NCBI RefSeq assembly: GCF_028453695.1
Contig: NC_135777.1
Location: 3,534,001 to 3,598,000, forward strand
DNA: 64,000 bases
Direction: 5' to 3'
Origin: Augochlora pura
Lineage: Eukaryota; Arthropoda; Insecta; Hymenoptera; Halictidae
Shown here: positions 23,696 through 36,074 of the stretch, one piece after another
Position numbering within the stretch: position 1 is the first letter of the stretch
How the letters are laid out: each line of letters begins with the position of its first letter
Made by a program: the position numbers and the translations under genes
Notes under the pieces: generated by a model
Told to the model about the DNA's origin: nothing
The model's input: only the letters and a program-made list of their open reading frames with translations
Databases searched by the model: none

Positions 23696-24653
23696 GTAAG
23701 TTTATCGATCTGTGGAAATACCCTTTGTCAGAGAGAAATAATGATGCGGCAGTCGCAAGGGGGTGAGAAAGGGTGAGAAAGGGAAATTTTATAACTTGGA
23801 ACTAGAAACTTGAATATAAAAAATATAAAAGCAAAAATTAATAGAAAGAAATGCAAATTTTGATTGAATCGTGGTGATCGGTGATGAAGAGGTGATTGGG
23901 GTTAGTGGTCGAAAGGGTGAAGGAACTGTAGGAAATATAATAAAAATTTAGGAACGATTATAATTGTAATAATAACAGCTTTGTCAGTCGATAAAATTAC
24001 CCTTTGCCAAGGAGAAATATTATTGCAGCAGTCGCATAAGGGTGGATGAAATATGGTAACTTGGAATCGAGGGCTTGGATGCAAACAGCTCGAGGAGGGG
24101 AAGAAATATCTCTTGGCACTAGAAATTTGAATATAGAATATACAAAAGTAAAATTCAAGGGAGAGAAACGAATTTGATTGGATCATAGGATCGGGGATGA
24201 AAAGCAACCTTAATCTTAATTAACCTGATTAGGCTACTGAAGAATCGGAAATGTATTCTAACACTAAAGCTAGCAAAAAACAGGACCTATCAATATTGTT
24301 TTATAACGTTGCCAAAATTGAATATATTTAAATTTTGTACTATGTCTATTTTACCCTATTCTCGTCCTTCACCCTTTCTGCCGCTAAAAACAATTGCTTT
24401 TCACCCCCAATCACACAATTTAATCAAAATTTGCATTTTATCAAATTTTGCTTTTACATTTTCTACATTCAAATTCCTAATTCCAAATTATTACATTTCC
24501 TTCTCTCCTCGACCTGTCTACATGCAACTCCTCTACTCCAGCTATTGTATCTTATCCACCCCCGCGCGACTGCTCCATTATTATTCCTCTCCGACAAAGG
24601 GTAATAATCCATGGCTCGATAAACTTGTTGTTACGATTATTATAATCGAACCT
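23650..24653. repeat. Three-copy repeat: two direct, one inverted (potential hairpin)
   Basis: Copy 1 (about 23650-23950) and copy 2 (about 23951-24205) are direct repeats: both have CGATTATAA...AATAATAA, then a CCCTTTG block followed by GAGAAATA and GCAGTCGCA, then AATTTGAATATA-like and AAAAGTAAAATT-like segments. Copy 3 (about 24354-24653) is inverted: its complement carries AACAAGTTTATCGAGCC, ACCCTTTGTCGGAGAGGAAT and GAGCAGTCGCGCGGGGGTGG in the same order. Copies 2 and 3 are separated by about 150 bp. The (AAT)n in copy 1 (about 23665-23694) is an expansion within the unit. Confidence 0.8.
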
Positions 24654-25551
24654 AACTTTCTACTACAATTCCCTCCCTCGAAGACTCCCTTCGATCCAGT
24701 TCGCAAAACCAGGTTCGCTTGCTCTTCCGACCGGGCCGGCAGACAGAGAGCCGAAGGGGTTGCAGTCGCCGTAGTTCCACAGGTTCCGCCGGGCAAGTTT
24801 CTTGCAAACTTCCGAGCGAAAGGTCGGGCATTATTATCACCTGGCGTACAGGAATACCGGAGTTAGGGGTCGACGGTGTTGTTGTGCATCGACGTGCAGC
24901 AGCGAGTGTCTCTCTATAGCCTATGCCGGCCGGCGGCGGCGGCACTGTGTTCGCCGTGTTCGCGCCCGATATCGTTGACCTTCCCCAGAAAACACTCTTG
25001 CCTTCATTCTTGCTCGCTGGGTCGGGACACGCATTATTTCCCGTCGTATCCCCCTCCACCCCGCCGACCTACGGCTGGACGCCATAGGCCATGGGAGGTT
25101 CTCCCGTAAACGCAGCAACGGGCAACGCTTGCTCGGGCCACGTCCCCGGGGGACGCTCCGATGCGCTTCCGAGCGTGCAAACGCGCATGCGTGCTCGTCT
25201 TTCGAGCCGAGAAGGCTCTATCTCTCTCTCTCTCCCTCTCTCTCTCTCTCTCACCCTGGTATCTCTGCTCGTCTTCGTTCCTGTTCCCTACGCCGGTGCC
25301 TCTCTGTCTCGTCCTTTCGCCGCTCCGCTCGCTGGAATAGCGATGGCAACGATGGCCACCGCGACCGTTGTCCTCTGGGTTTCCCGTGATGCTCCGCTTC
25401 GAGATAGGATGCCTCTCCGCGTTTTCAGGGATGCCTCTCGTATGTGGGTCACCGATAGGAACCATACACCAGCTGTGGCGGTGCCTCGATTAGTCTAAAC
25501 AAAGTCAAGTTTGGTTGTTTGGTTAATAGAACAGTTACTTTGTTAACGTTA
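24654..25551. other. Non-genic stretch
   Basis: GC-rich with a (TC)n tract at about 25217-25253. The frames reading Ser/Leu (+) or Arg/Glu (-) repeats are translated microsatellite. Confidence 0.5.
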
Positions 25552-25865
25552 GATGTACCGAGATTAACGCTTTGTTTGGAGAAATAATTCTAGGTGACAT
25601 CTGTTAGGTGTTCTTCTCGATTAGTGGATATATTAGAATATAGATGCGGTGTTATGAATAAAAACAAGTAACATAGATGTTAAATTAATCCTGTTTTGGC
25701 ATTGTTATTAAATATACCGAGATTAACGCTTTGTTTGGAGGAATAATTCTAGGTGAAATTGTTAGGTATTCTTCTTGACAGAAGTATGTGTTATAATATA
25801 GATGTATTGTTATTGATAAGTCCAGTAATACAGACAAATCCAGTCTTGGCATTGTCATAAAGCAG
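25552..25865. repeat. 159-bp tandem duplication
   Basis: ACCGAGATTAACGCTTTGTT plus GGAG.AATAATTCTAGGTGA occurs at about 25558 and again 159 bp later. The similarity continues through GTTAGGT.TTCTTCT, TATAATATAGATG and TTGGCATTGT.AT. Noncoding. Confidence 0.85.
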
Positions 25866-27200
25866 TAGTCGCTTTTGTTCCCCAAGTGTTTGTAATTATT
25901 CCTAAATTTTGATGACGAAGTAGTCGTAGTGCAAGAGGTTAATTTTCATCTCTCCTACAAGAAATTATTCCAATCGAAAATTGTTTAATCATTGTAACTG
26001 CGAAGATGAAAGTACTGCAAGGAGTCAATGAAACAAAAGGATTTTTAATTCCTGAATAAAAATGAATCGTCTCTCCATATTTCAATAACCAGAAGACTGA
26101 AATGTTCGATTCGGAAGAAACGATTCGCATTCGTGCTTGTTAATTCACATGTTTCCTCGCGAGGCTGACTGGTTGTTACAGAGGTTAAATGGGACCTATC
26201 GCAACGTGACCTATTCCAAGGGCACGCGGCCTTCGGCCGAGTTAGTTTTTCCCGGGGTGATGGGCCCACGGTAGGCGCGCCCGCGCGCGCGCGCACAGTA
26301 GTGAAACGAGGCGTGGATAGATTGGGAATTTATCAAGTTCGGTATGTGCCGGAGGATCATCGAATTAGTCCCATCGCTAGGTGTGTAACTGGTTTCTCGT
26401 CTGGCGATGCGTGCATCGCGGGCGCGCTCGTGTGCACTGGCCTATGTACGTGCACATGAACCTGTGCACGCGTGTGTATGCAGAGGAATACGTTATCGAC
26501 GAGCAGGAGGGAGAGCTGCTCGCGAAGCGGTTGGTAGTGGTGCCAATGCTGTGTGGAGTGGAGTGGCTCAGCCGGTGGTTACTCATGGCACATTGGCGCT
26601 GCTCGGAGGCCTTTGACCTCCTGTTTCTCCCTCTCTCTCTCTCTCTCTCCCCCTTGCTACCTCTCCCTCTCGTTTTCTCCCTTGCCGTTTCTCTCAGCTG
26701 TCTCCCTCGCTCGCTCTCGCCTGTCCACCCTCTCTATTCTCGTCTCGGTTCCTCGCGCGTCCTTCTTTTTCCCGGTGGTTCGCGCGCTGCCTCGCCGCCT
26801 CTCCTCGTCTCCCTTCTTCGTACTACAGCGCTCTGTGGCAGTTCATCGTCACTGTGTTCTCTCCTCTCTTTCCTCCCGAGCACGCATTCTAACGGGTGTC
26901 AACCGGGTGGCTCCACCACTTCTGCCGGCCGATTCCGGAACGGTCTTTTCCAACCGTCGCGTCCGGGATAATAGAATTCTTCCGAACTGTCAAATTACAG
27001 ACCGTCGAACCGTATACATATGGAACGGTGTGCTAATGCGTGCAGGTGTAAGGCGAGTCGTTACGTCGGAACGCGTGTGTCCCGTGTCTTGTTTTACCAC
27101 GGAAACGCGATGGAGAATGCTTCGTTCTTTTCTAGTTTTCGTTGATTAATTTTTCGTCGCATGCGGTGTACGATTATTTTAACTTGTTGGTGCGGGAGCT
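25866..27200. other. Non-genic stretch
   Basis: AT-rich to about 26200, then GC- and CT-rich (CTCTCTCTCTCTCCC at about 26629-26652). The two overlapping + frames at 26381-27149 are Leu/Ser-rich products of the CT tract. AGTGCAAGAGGTTAA at about 25928-25942 looks like a solitary TTAA-element end. Confidence 0.5.
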
Positions 27201-27204
27201 TTAA

Positions 27205-27444
27205 CCCTTTGCACTCGAACGGTGACTCCGAGGCACCGCTAAAATTATTCTATCGCGTTGCAAAATAATTTTTATTATAATAAAGTTTAATTTTAAAAAA
27301 TTGTCGAGTAGCGAAATTGTTGCTACGAGTCGCAAGAATTAATTCTGTTCGCATAAAAGTGCGCTTTATTGCATAAAATGGAAATACCATGAGCCAGGAA
27401 AATTATTTCACGTTTACAATTAAAATGGCTTCGAGTGCAAAGGG
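27205..27444. mobile_element. TTAA-flanked MITE, CCCTTTGCACTCGAA family (240 bp)
   Basis: A well preserved member: TTAA (27201-27204), CCCTTTGCACTCGAACGGTG, ending ATGGCTTCGAGTGCAAAGGG, TTAA (27445-27448). The inverted match is CCCTTTGCACTCGAA, 15 bp. The interior has CGAGGCACCGCTAAAATTAT and ATTAAAATGGC next to the ends. It closely resembles the copy at 39547-39790. No coding potential. Confidence 0.9.
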
Positions 27445-27448
27445 TTAA

Positions 27449-29187
27449 TTGCCTTTTTATCGCTTGCGTTAACCCTTCTAGTAATCTTATGCTAGATATC
27501 TGTTAAGGGGAGTTCTGTTAGAGGTCGATTACTAACGTAAAGAAGAATTTATTTATTGATGTTAATTTATTATTATTCGAGCCGTTCGCTTTGAAAACGG
27601 TCACTTAGTCATAATAAATTTAAAAGTATTCAGGACTGATTACGTGGTTGTGTAATGCTTGCGAGCTTCCAAGGGTTATTACAGTGTTTGGTGGAACTGT
27701 TGAAATGAAATTATATGTAATATATGTAATGTAAATGTTAAAATAGTTAACTCAATGCTTCTGGGAAATGAACTTGGGCTGTCTTTTTGTATAAATAAAT
27801 CATTTATTTGAGCCTCTTATTTCGCAAGTGACGCAAGTCAGGTTATCACCTTTTTTATCATTCGCTTAATAATCGAATTGCAAACTCGAGTCTCCTAAAT
27901 ACACTTCAACATTTATTAATATCATACACGTATATTTTTTATATCCTTTTAAAATGCTTAAATATCTGAATTTCAATACAAATGTACTTGGGTCACGAAC
28001 TAAATTATTATTTAAATAAAAAGAATATCGACACCTAGAACAGATTTCTTAAAAACAGTCCGGACAGTGAACTTATCAATTTAAATAATAAAATTTGCCC
28101 AATGATCGATTATCCGTCATTTGTGAACGACGATTTTAATTCCGAACGTTGCCGAAACACCGTTCCCGAAGGTCCCATAAAAAACAATTACCCGGTCGAG
28201 ATCCGCGCATAAATACCCAACCATCCAGCCCTTCGATGCTCGACGAGCGAGTCCCGGCATTAAAGTTCGACGGGTTCTATTCCAGGGACACCCTGTATGC
28301 ACTGTGTGCAACCGTGCCCCACCATCGACCCTCTCCGCCGCTGTCTGCTCGTCTCGTTTCCGCGTCCCTCGACCCGAACAGCCTCCCCGCTCCCCTCGCC
28401 ACCTCCCCCGGGGGGGAGGAGGGGAGGACCCTTCCGCCTCCACCGTTCCCCTCGAACCACCGCCAGTCGAGCGTGCAGCCCGCTACGACCTGCATTCATA
28501 GCGCAACAAAACCTCCACGGCTCTCTCGACGATAAACGAAACCGTGCACTAAGTGTATTATAACCTCCCACGTTCCCGCCGCTAAAGGTCATGCCTTAAC
28601 GAGCTGCTTTTTTCCTATCTTCTTCTCTTCCTTCACCTTCTCCGTGCACCACCACCGCCGCCACGGCTCCTCGCCCCGCGGCACACCGCGCCGCGTTCGC
28701 CGCATGCACCGGTCGAGAGCAACGCGCGCGCGGCTGCACGCCGGGTCTGCGCCGAGCGCGCCGTGTTCCATGGCCGAAAGTCAATCCTCTCGAGTTTAAC
28801 GCTGCTCGGCTCACGGAGATTTCTTCTGTACACCACCTGTGTCTCCGTGTCGCGCGACGATTCGACGCGTGTTCAAAAATATAAACGTTTTTGTAGAATA
28901 TGGTGATTTATTTTTAACGCGTCGAGTGCCACGCGGTTTTATACACGACTTGCCCACCGTCAGGCCGCGCGATTGAAAAAATCGCCTCGTTCTGCTGTCT
29001 CACTACGTCGGAAAAGTCTGCTAAGGGTTACATTAATTTAGTAATATAATACCGATTTATTAAATTTATTTATTAATGTTATTATACGGGAGATTGTAGA
29101 CTGACTGAGTTGTTTCCTTAGGGGTTGTTCGTTTCAGGACAGTATCACATTACAGCGACTTGATTTAGACAATTTGCTATAACATTA
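27449..29187. other. Non-genic stretch
   Basis: AT-rich to about 28130, then GC-rich. GGGACACCCTGTATGCAC at 28286-28303 is a transposon-end-like motif shared with sites near 10077 and 18131. Frames at 28117-28836 lie on both strands over the same GC-rich bases and show no domains. Confidence 0.5.
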
Positions 29188-29191
29188 TCAA

Positions 29192-29376
29192 CCCTTTGCT
29201 TATCTGTCTTCTGGTGTCTCCGTTTTATGTAACAACATTTATTTTATGTATATGAAATTGAGTCTCGTGACTCATATAATACTTTTAACAATTTTTAAAT
29301 CTAACCTTTGGCGATGTCTGTTAAAAATAATTTTTGGAATGTATTACAGTAATTTTAATGGCGCCGCAGTAAGGGG
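29192..29376. mobile_element. TTAA-type MITE, diverged (185 bp)
   Basis: CCCTTTGCTTATCTG follows TCAA (a decayed TTAA). The element ends GGCGCCGCAGTAAGGGG before TTAA (29377-29380). The interior ATGTATATGAAATTGAGTCT plus GTGACTCATA is the reverse orientation of the interior of 12035-12264. Confidence 0.7.
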
Positions 29377-29380
29377 TTAA

Positions 29381-30134
29381 AATATCTATGATACAGTATT
29401 TTGTAAGTCCTTTGACGAAGAGTGAAATATTATCCATATCATAAAAAATAGTAGCACTGTTGCTAACCTTTCCTGCCACTGAAACCTAGGAAATATATAA
29501 TAAACAAACATTCTTCTAAGAAAACTATTAATAATATTAATATTATAATTATAATATTAATCTGAAGAAATCATAGCGCAGAGGTTTTAATTACTTTCTC
29601 GTATGCAACGCGTCTATCAGAAATGTCCGAGCAGATATTTTATAAATACAATCGGAGATATCGGAAAGGAATTAGCACGGTTTTAAGTTGGCTCTGCCAG
29701 GTGTCTGCAAATGATTTAAACCTTGATCTTAAGCGTTGAAACAACGCCGCGATAATTTTGGCCGCGGAAAGCGTTCCTCCAGACCACCGTGGGCCGCGTT
29801 CGCGCGCGACCGGAGAACCCACACTCCTTTCTGTTCCGGACGCCTACGCGTCTTCTCGCCCGCAGACGACGTCGCCTCGCAGCTCTCGGCCGCGCGACGA
29901 CACACCTCGAACCAAACCCAGCAGACACCCAACCCCGGCGGTTCGCTCGTACCTGTCCAATTCCGCTCGAACTCTCCACTTACATCGATGCCAAGGGTCA
30001 CGCGAATTTTCCGATTGGGAGCGGACGCATTTTTGGTGACCTTGCTGGCCACCGTAAAATCCAGTGTCTATTTATTAGGGCACACATGGCGGTCATTTTT
30101 AGGCGGCGACTGGTTTAGCATTGGTACCTCGTAG
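29381..30134. other. Non-genic stretch
   Basis: An AT-rich half and a GC-rich half (29750-30000) with opposed frames. No domain recognised. Confidence 0.45.
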
Positions 30135-30320
30135 TGCCATAGTAGATAGAGTAGATAGAGGATTGGTAGATAGAAAAATAGATAAAGGAATAGTAGATAG
30201 AGAAATAGATAGAGGAATAGTAGATAGAGAAATAAATGGAGAAATAGGTAGAGGAATTGTAGATAGAGAAATAAATAGAGAAATAGTAGATAGAGAAATA
30301 GATAGAAGAATACTAGACAG
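30135..30320. repeat. TAGATAGA minisatellite
   Basis: Degenerate repeats of GTAGATAGAGAAATAGATAG-like units about 24 bp long. The opposing Leu/Tyr/Phe-rich and Asp/Arg/Ile-rich frames here are translated repeat. Confidence 0.85.
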
Positions 30321-30639
30321 AGAATACAAGTTGTCAAGAATGCTTCCAATGAATACAATAGTTCTTTCGTACTTGTAGCTCGAAATGAATAAAGAGAAAT
30401 AGAGAGTTAGGGAATGAGGAGATATGACTATTTGAGCCACATGGCTTGTTTTTATAATGTAATTATGATATATAATATTAATAAATAGATAGTTAGAAAA
30501 AAGGAGATCCAATTATTCAAGCCTTGCGACTAGTTTTTGTAACATAAGAAATAACAAATAATAATACAATAAATCTATAAAAACGAGCCGCTATTTCACT
30601 TTTCAAGCTGCAGGAATTAAAGCTCGTAAAATTGTTACG

Positions 30640-30736
30640 CTTTTAACAGAAGGGTCTTTAATAATGTCAACATTATTTTGTTAATTATATAACAATTTTC
30701 ATTGGCGCTTCAGAGGCGCCACTCGTGTACAAAGGG
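30640..30736. mobile_element. Partial TTAA element (right end only)
   Basis: AGAGGCGCCACTCG then TACAAAGGG immediately before TTAA (30737-30740) matches the right end of 52738-52971. The left boundary was not found. Confidence 0.5.
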
Positions 30737-30740
30737 TTAA

Positions 30741-30953
30741 CAGCAGTCACAGAAATTCTGTCACGCGTTGCAGGAGATACGACATGCCTTCATCCAAACA
30801 TCCCCTAAGTTGTTGCAGGGATCGGATGGCCGCAGCGAGCTCGGGGTCAGAAAAATCGATGTCCGCAGTGGCCACGATTTTTCTCGGCTCCTTCCTGTGG
30901 GAAAGTAACGTTTCCTTGCATGAAAAGGGTCGTGTTTGTATGACCGTCGACAT

Positions 30954-30999
<46 letters not shown>

Positions 31000-31531
31000 G
31001 GGTCTTTTCTGCGGTGCTATCAATTAGCTCCTTTTCCTCGTCGCGTTTTTCCAGTTCCCCGTGCGGGCGCACGCGGCCGTTTCGAATCGATAAACCGGGG
31101 CTGCGCTGTTCTGCCGGGGAGCGAGCCGGGCTTGTGTGCGCCTTGTTCTTCCTCCCTTCTCCCGGGCCATTACATAATAACCAAGCTGACAATGAATGAC
31201 GGAACAAAAGAATTCCTTCGCGCGGATTCGCCATTCAGTCGCGGAGCCAGCCAGGAAGAAGAAAGCGGCGAGGAAGCGTGTCGTCGGCCGCCGCTGGTCG
31301 ACGTCCTCGTCCTCGCAGAAGCGTGTAGCCGGCGCGGCGCGGAGCACGCACGCGCGCGCGCGCCACCGAGCCTCTTCTTCTTCTCCTTCTTCTTCTTCTT
31401 CTTCTTCTTCTTTCACCGAGAGACCCCGAACCGGTCGCGACAGGTTGGAGAGCGGATCGAACAGGACCGACCGGTCGCGACAGCTCCGTCTACATTTCTG
31501 TCGCTTTTCGAAACCCGAGAACCAAGCGAGG

Positions 31532-31564
<33 letters not shown>

Positions 31565-32039
31565 GCTCTCTCTCTCCGCCTAGTCGGGGAGGACAGGCGA
31601 GCCGAGCCGGGGCCTCTCGAGTTTCAGGGGAGAGTTTTTAATGGGGTGCGCTCGCCGGGACTCGTTCAAGGCTGGCGAGGGAAGGTCGTGACCCAAACCG
31701 GAGCATCTCCGGCCGAAAATTACTCGCGCACACTGCGGAATCGTTACGTCTGTGGAGAGAATTTCTTTTTTTCCTTTATTATACGCGATCGACTATTTTA
31801 GTCGATGCAATTTTATTAATTTTATTAAATTAAGCTGGATAGTGGAAATTTATCGCGGCGGGTGATAATAGAACACTTTTACGTGTGGAATATTCTTGGA
31901 AAATTCGGTTTTGTTGAATATAGTGTAATAAGAAGGAATTTTCAATATTGGTCGACGTGTGAAACGGATTAAATTACACACTTTCGATTAGAGAATATTA
32001 TTGGAATGCGTACTGTAATTTAATGTACTATGTTACAGC
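30741..32039. other. Non-genic stretch with AG, TTC and CT microsatellites
   Basis: (AG)n at about 30954-30999, (TTC)n at about 31376-31412 and (CT)n at about 31536-31577. The long + frames 30784-31641 and 31196-31801 run through them. The 285-codon frame has runs of Glu/Arg, Phe and Ser/Leu encoded by these repeats, with no conserved domain. Confidence 0.55.
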
Positions 32040-32360
32040 ATGTATTGATATAATATATGCAGTACTTATTATATTATATATTATTATTATTATTCTTTAT
32101 TAACGTGCTAGTAAGACCCTGTAATATTATATATTATGGTATACTGTAATGTGTATATACTGCAGTATAATATGTACTATATTATAGTATACTGTAATAT
32201 GTATATACTGCAGTATAATATGCACTATATTATAGTATGTATAGACACACTATATGCATATACTGCTCAGCACATACAGTATATATTATATTCATATATA
32301 TTACATATACATATTATATATTATGTTATATGTATATTATATACATATTATAGTATACTG
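32040..32360. repeat. AT-rich block with 48-bp tandem repeat
   Basis: Two near-perfect 48-bp units (TATACTGTAATGTGTATATA, then CTGCAGTATAATATGTACTA, then TATTATAG) start at about 32140 and 32188, inside a wider TATA-rich block. Translated frames are Tyr/Ile-rich artefacts. Confidence 0.85.
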
Positions 32361-34469
32361 TAATGTACTACAATATATCCATTACAAACTGCATATTACA
32401 ACAATACCTTTAAAAACTCTCCAAACGTCGATACTGCTTCAAGAACAAGCAAAGAAATACAAACCACACGCCTAAAATAAATCTCCCCTCAAATTTCGCC
32501 TACAGTAACAATCATAAAAAAATCCGCCGAATGTTTGCACTATTTAAAAAGCGTCGCCACGCGGCGAGTGAAGATATTCCAAAGCGGCGCTGCTCCTGTC
32601 TCAAAGGGTGTCTGAAAGGATGACTCGTCGCCGAGAAACGGAAAGTCACCGGCGCGGGGATAAAAGTCTGCTGCGCCGCGTCGTTCCTCCAGGAATTTAA
32701 AGGGCCGTCGCGGGACGACAATGGGAAGCAGGATTTCCGGGAAAGATTCCAGCGCGACGGAAAGTATGCGGCAGCCTGTGCAACCCGGAAGCCTAAACAA
32801 ATTCAACTGGCTCCGCGGCTTACGTTTAAATGCCGGACGGTTATTCGTGGTGAAAAACCCTCCCCGGGGGAAGATGCCGCGAGCTCCAATGGCGGCCCGA
32901 AAAATTCTCCCTCGGACGAGGGGGGAGGGGTCGGGGAGGATGCACGCGTTATTTTTCCGAAACATTCCGCCCGGAATATATGGGTCATTTGGTATGGACG
33001 ACGTCGCGCATACTGCCGGTGAAAAGCTCCGTGGCGAAACGAGGAAGGAGAAAAAGGGTGGAGAGAGAGAGAGGCTAGAGCATGAAGGCCGTGGAGGACG
33101 AGGAGAGACAGGAGGGAGAGAAACCGGGCGAGAGAGAAAGAGAGAGACGGATAATGCTAGAGAGACCGCGAACGATAGAAAGAAAGAGAAGGAGGGAGGG
33201 AAAGCGAGAGACAGATAAAGCTAGAGGGACCGAGCGAGAGACAGAAAAAGAGAGAGAGAGAGAGTGTGTGTTTCATGCTCGAGCGTACGCTCCGGTGTGT
33301 TGGCGACGTAGCAGGAAACACGTACGCGGCAACAAATGGTAATAATAAAAGGGGCTCGTTCGTCGGCGATCCATACCAAGTAACAATGCAGGAAGCGTGT
33401 GCGTGAGAGGCTGCTGCACACACTCGTCCGCGGAGGCCTCACGGAACGAGAGACGTTTTTTTTGCTCCCCCCTACCCGGTTAGAGCTCCCTCCGGCAGCG
33501 CCGACGCAACACGCAGGAAACCCACGGGGATGCTTAATGGGCAAACTTTTACCCGTGTTTTTCACCCGCCGAACTCGCCGCGATTCTTCCCCTTCCCGCC
33601 ACCTAAGTCTTCAACGAACAATCGCCACTTTCTGATTAGTCGGGCAGAGAGAGCGTCATTTTAAATGGCAGATACCAAATGAATATTTTACCTCGAAACT
33701 ATCTCATTTGCTGGATCGACGTGCTTTTCATATTGCCATATTTTATTCGTCGTAAACAATATACATATATACATGATAAAATTCATATAATATCCCAAAT
33801 AACATAATAATATAATAACATTATATAATATTCCAAACAGCATTTTATTCCTAACAACATGTCTTAAGATTATTTTATTAAATAAAATTATATTACTTTA
33901 GAACCAATCCATTGATCTCACTTTAATTGCAAAAACTATTGTCACAGACAATAAAATAAGTAATACATATGTTTAATGGCATAGTATGTACTATAAAGTA
34001 TATTGTCGACGCAAAGTATGCGCACACGCGTTGCGCATCGACAGAAACTATACTAGACTATAAAGTGCAGGTATCAGCTGATCTCAGAAGTTCAAGCTTA
34101 CGATATCCAAACAATACAGTACTCCATTGAACGAGACAATCTCCATTTGATCCGACGGCTTCTCGCCATCGCTTCGCCGAGCGTAAAACTACTCTTTCGT
34201 AAAAGCTCCTTTGTTTATTTGCTAAACAGTCGATGACTCCACAGCGACGTGGGAAACCGCAGAGTTTTCTGGATGACTCAGTGACTCGGTTTTATAGCTG
34301 TACATTGTGGAGATTAGGCCCGCGAAACAATAAGCATGGAAATTAGGAAAGAGGGTCGAACGTCGGACGTTGATCAACAATGAATCAGGAAATTCTTTTT
34401 TATATTAAGATCTTGCATTCTCTGTCGCTGGCTCGCAAATATTACTACTATTATTATTATTATTATTCG
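32361..34469. other. Non-genic stretch
   Basis: A GC-rich section (32500-33640) has an AG-rich tract at about 33055-33265. It is followed by AT-rich DNA. Frames 32721-33218 (+) and others are Glu/Arg-rich translations of the AG tract. Confidence 0.5.
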
Positions 34470-34542
34470 TTGTTGCAACGATTCTGCAACGTTATTTTTT
34501 TCGTTGCAACGAATTGCAACGAAAAATTCGTTGCAACGTTAA
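34470..34542. other. Cluster of GTTGCAAC palindromes
   Basis: GTTGCAACG occurs at about 34472, 34503 and 34530, with further TGCAACG half copies at about 34485 and 34515, all within about 70 bp. The perfect CGTTGCAACG palindrome appears twice. It is preceded by a (TTA)n run. It may be a small tandem/palindromic repeat or a cluster of binding sites; the sequence alone does not decide. Confidence 0.6.
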
Positions 34543-35640
34543 AGGAAATACTATTGCATTTTTATAGTAAACGAATAAGCAATAAATAATATGAGATTAT
34601 AATATTATAGAAAAGTTTGTCGTGTTATATTCGCTATAGTGCGTTTAACCTTACACTGAGAAATTATGGACTATGACACACTATACACATTATTCTCTAT
34701 ATACAATTTTATATTAACGTTAAAAAGAAATATTGTGCACAGAGTTAAATTCGAAAAATGAACAATAATACAGTATAACGAGTCTGCGAGCAAGAAGTGC
34801 AAAATTAACTCGAAGCTTTCCTCGAAGAAGCACATTTCCGTCGGTATGGATCCCAGATGGAACACGGAAGCGCGGTGGAATATTTCGAGAAGCTAAAAGC
34901 AAGAGAAACAGAGAGCGAGCGAGAGAGAGAGAGAGAGAGAGAGAGTAGAAGGCCAGACGTTCGATGAAACGATTTATCAGAGGCTGCTGACACCGGCTAA
35001 CAACGGCGCTTTAACAACGGAAATTTCTTGGCCGGTTGAGCCACGCGGGCCGGCCGATCGATACCGGCGATTAGAAGCAATAACGGCAGCGATTTTCTTG
35101 CGCGGGCTGGAGGCGCGTCTGACCGATGACTCGGCCTCTCGTCATTGTGAATCGTGTAGAGCGAGTAAGCGAGGCGGCCGAGCGAGTAAGCGAGTCGGGT
35201 GTTCGTTCGTTGGAATTGTGTAACTGGCAGGCGTGCGTCGGTGCCCTGTTGGTATTCCGGCGGCGCACAATGGGTGTCCCACGCGAAACAAGATACTCCG
35301 AACGGGAAAAAAGTCGTACGGACAGTTGTGGGAATTCGAGGCGAGGAATTCGCGGCAACGCAAGTTTTCTCCGGTGCAAAACGCCGGCCGCGAGGAGCCC
35401 GCGAACGACCGGCAAGAAAATCGAGTGCATCGGCCGTCGTGCTCGCCGGGGGAACCTCGCGATCGGCGAAGCCACTTTTCGAACGAGGGTGGCTTCAAAA
35501 TTACGCGACTGCCATCGAAATGAACGTAACAGGCTTCTTCGTATTGAATCCTTGGTTTTCGTATATTTTCATTTCGAAGCTTTCAGTGCGAAGATAACTG
35601 GACGAATTTGACGGAATTTACTTAACATAACCTAACATAA
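34543..35640. other. Non-genic stretch
   Basis: AT-rich to about 34850, an (AG)n at about 34917-34946, then GC-rich. Four mutually overlapping frames at 35071-35611 on both strands have no recognisable domain. Confidence 0.45.
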
Positions 35641-35870
35641 CCTGTTAGCTGCGTACGACGTGTATACACGGCATAAGGTCACGGCAATGTTATCTCTTAT
35701 AATAAATATACTTCTCCTATGATTTATGTCAAAATGCTTATAGTAAGAAAGAGCTCGTAACAAGCAAACTAGAGAAAGGGAGAGTAATATAATAACAATT
35801 GTACTTCGATACTTATTGAAAATAGTATGAATAACAGCGATATAAACCACGAAGAGAGACGTAGAATCAA
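35641..35870. mobile_element. TTAA-type element, TTAGCTGCGT subfamily, truncated
   Basis: CCTGTTAGCTGCGTACGACG, then TGTATACACG, and later TCAAAATGCTTATAG match the intact element at 41910-42136. The right terminus is lost or diverged, and the left flank reads ATAA rather than TTAA. Confidence 0.6.
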
Positions 35871-36074
35871 GTTTCACTTGTATGGATGATATTTACCGTA
35901 ATCATCGTTTGATCAATTTTATGTAGGTCACGTAGTATAGTAAGTACTTGATTTTCAATAATTTAAAAAAAAATGACCAAAGCTGTCTGATGTTGTCCAA
36001 AAAATTGTTCAAATCGTTGTTGATACTTTTCGCCAGTGCAACGAACAACAGTATATCGTTGTTCGGCACCAGAA

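Noticed and set aside
30784..31641. 285-codon open frame (+)
   Set aside because: It runs through (AG)n, (TTC)n and (CT)n microsatellites, giving runs of Glu/Arg, Phe and Ser/Leu. No conserved motif; compositional artefact.
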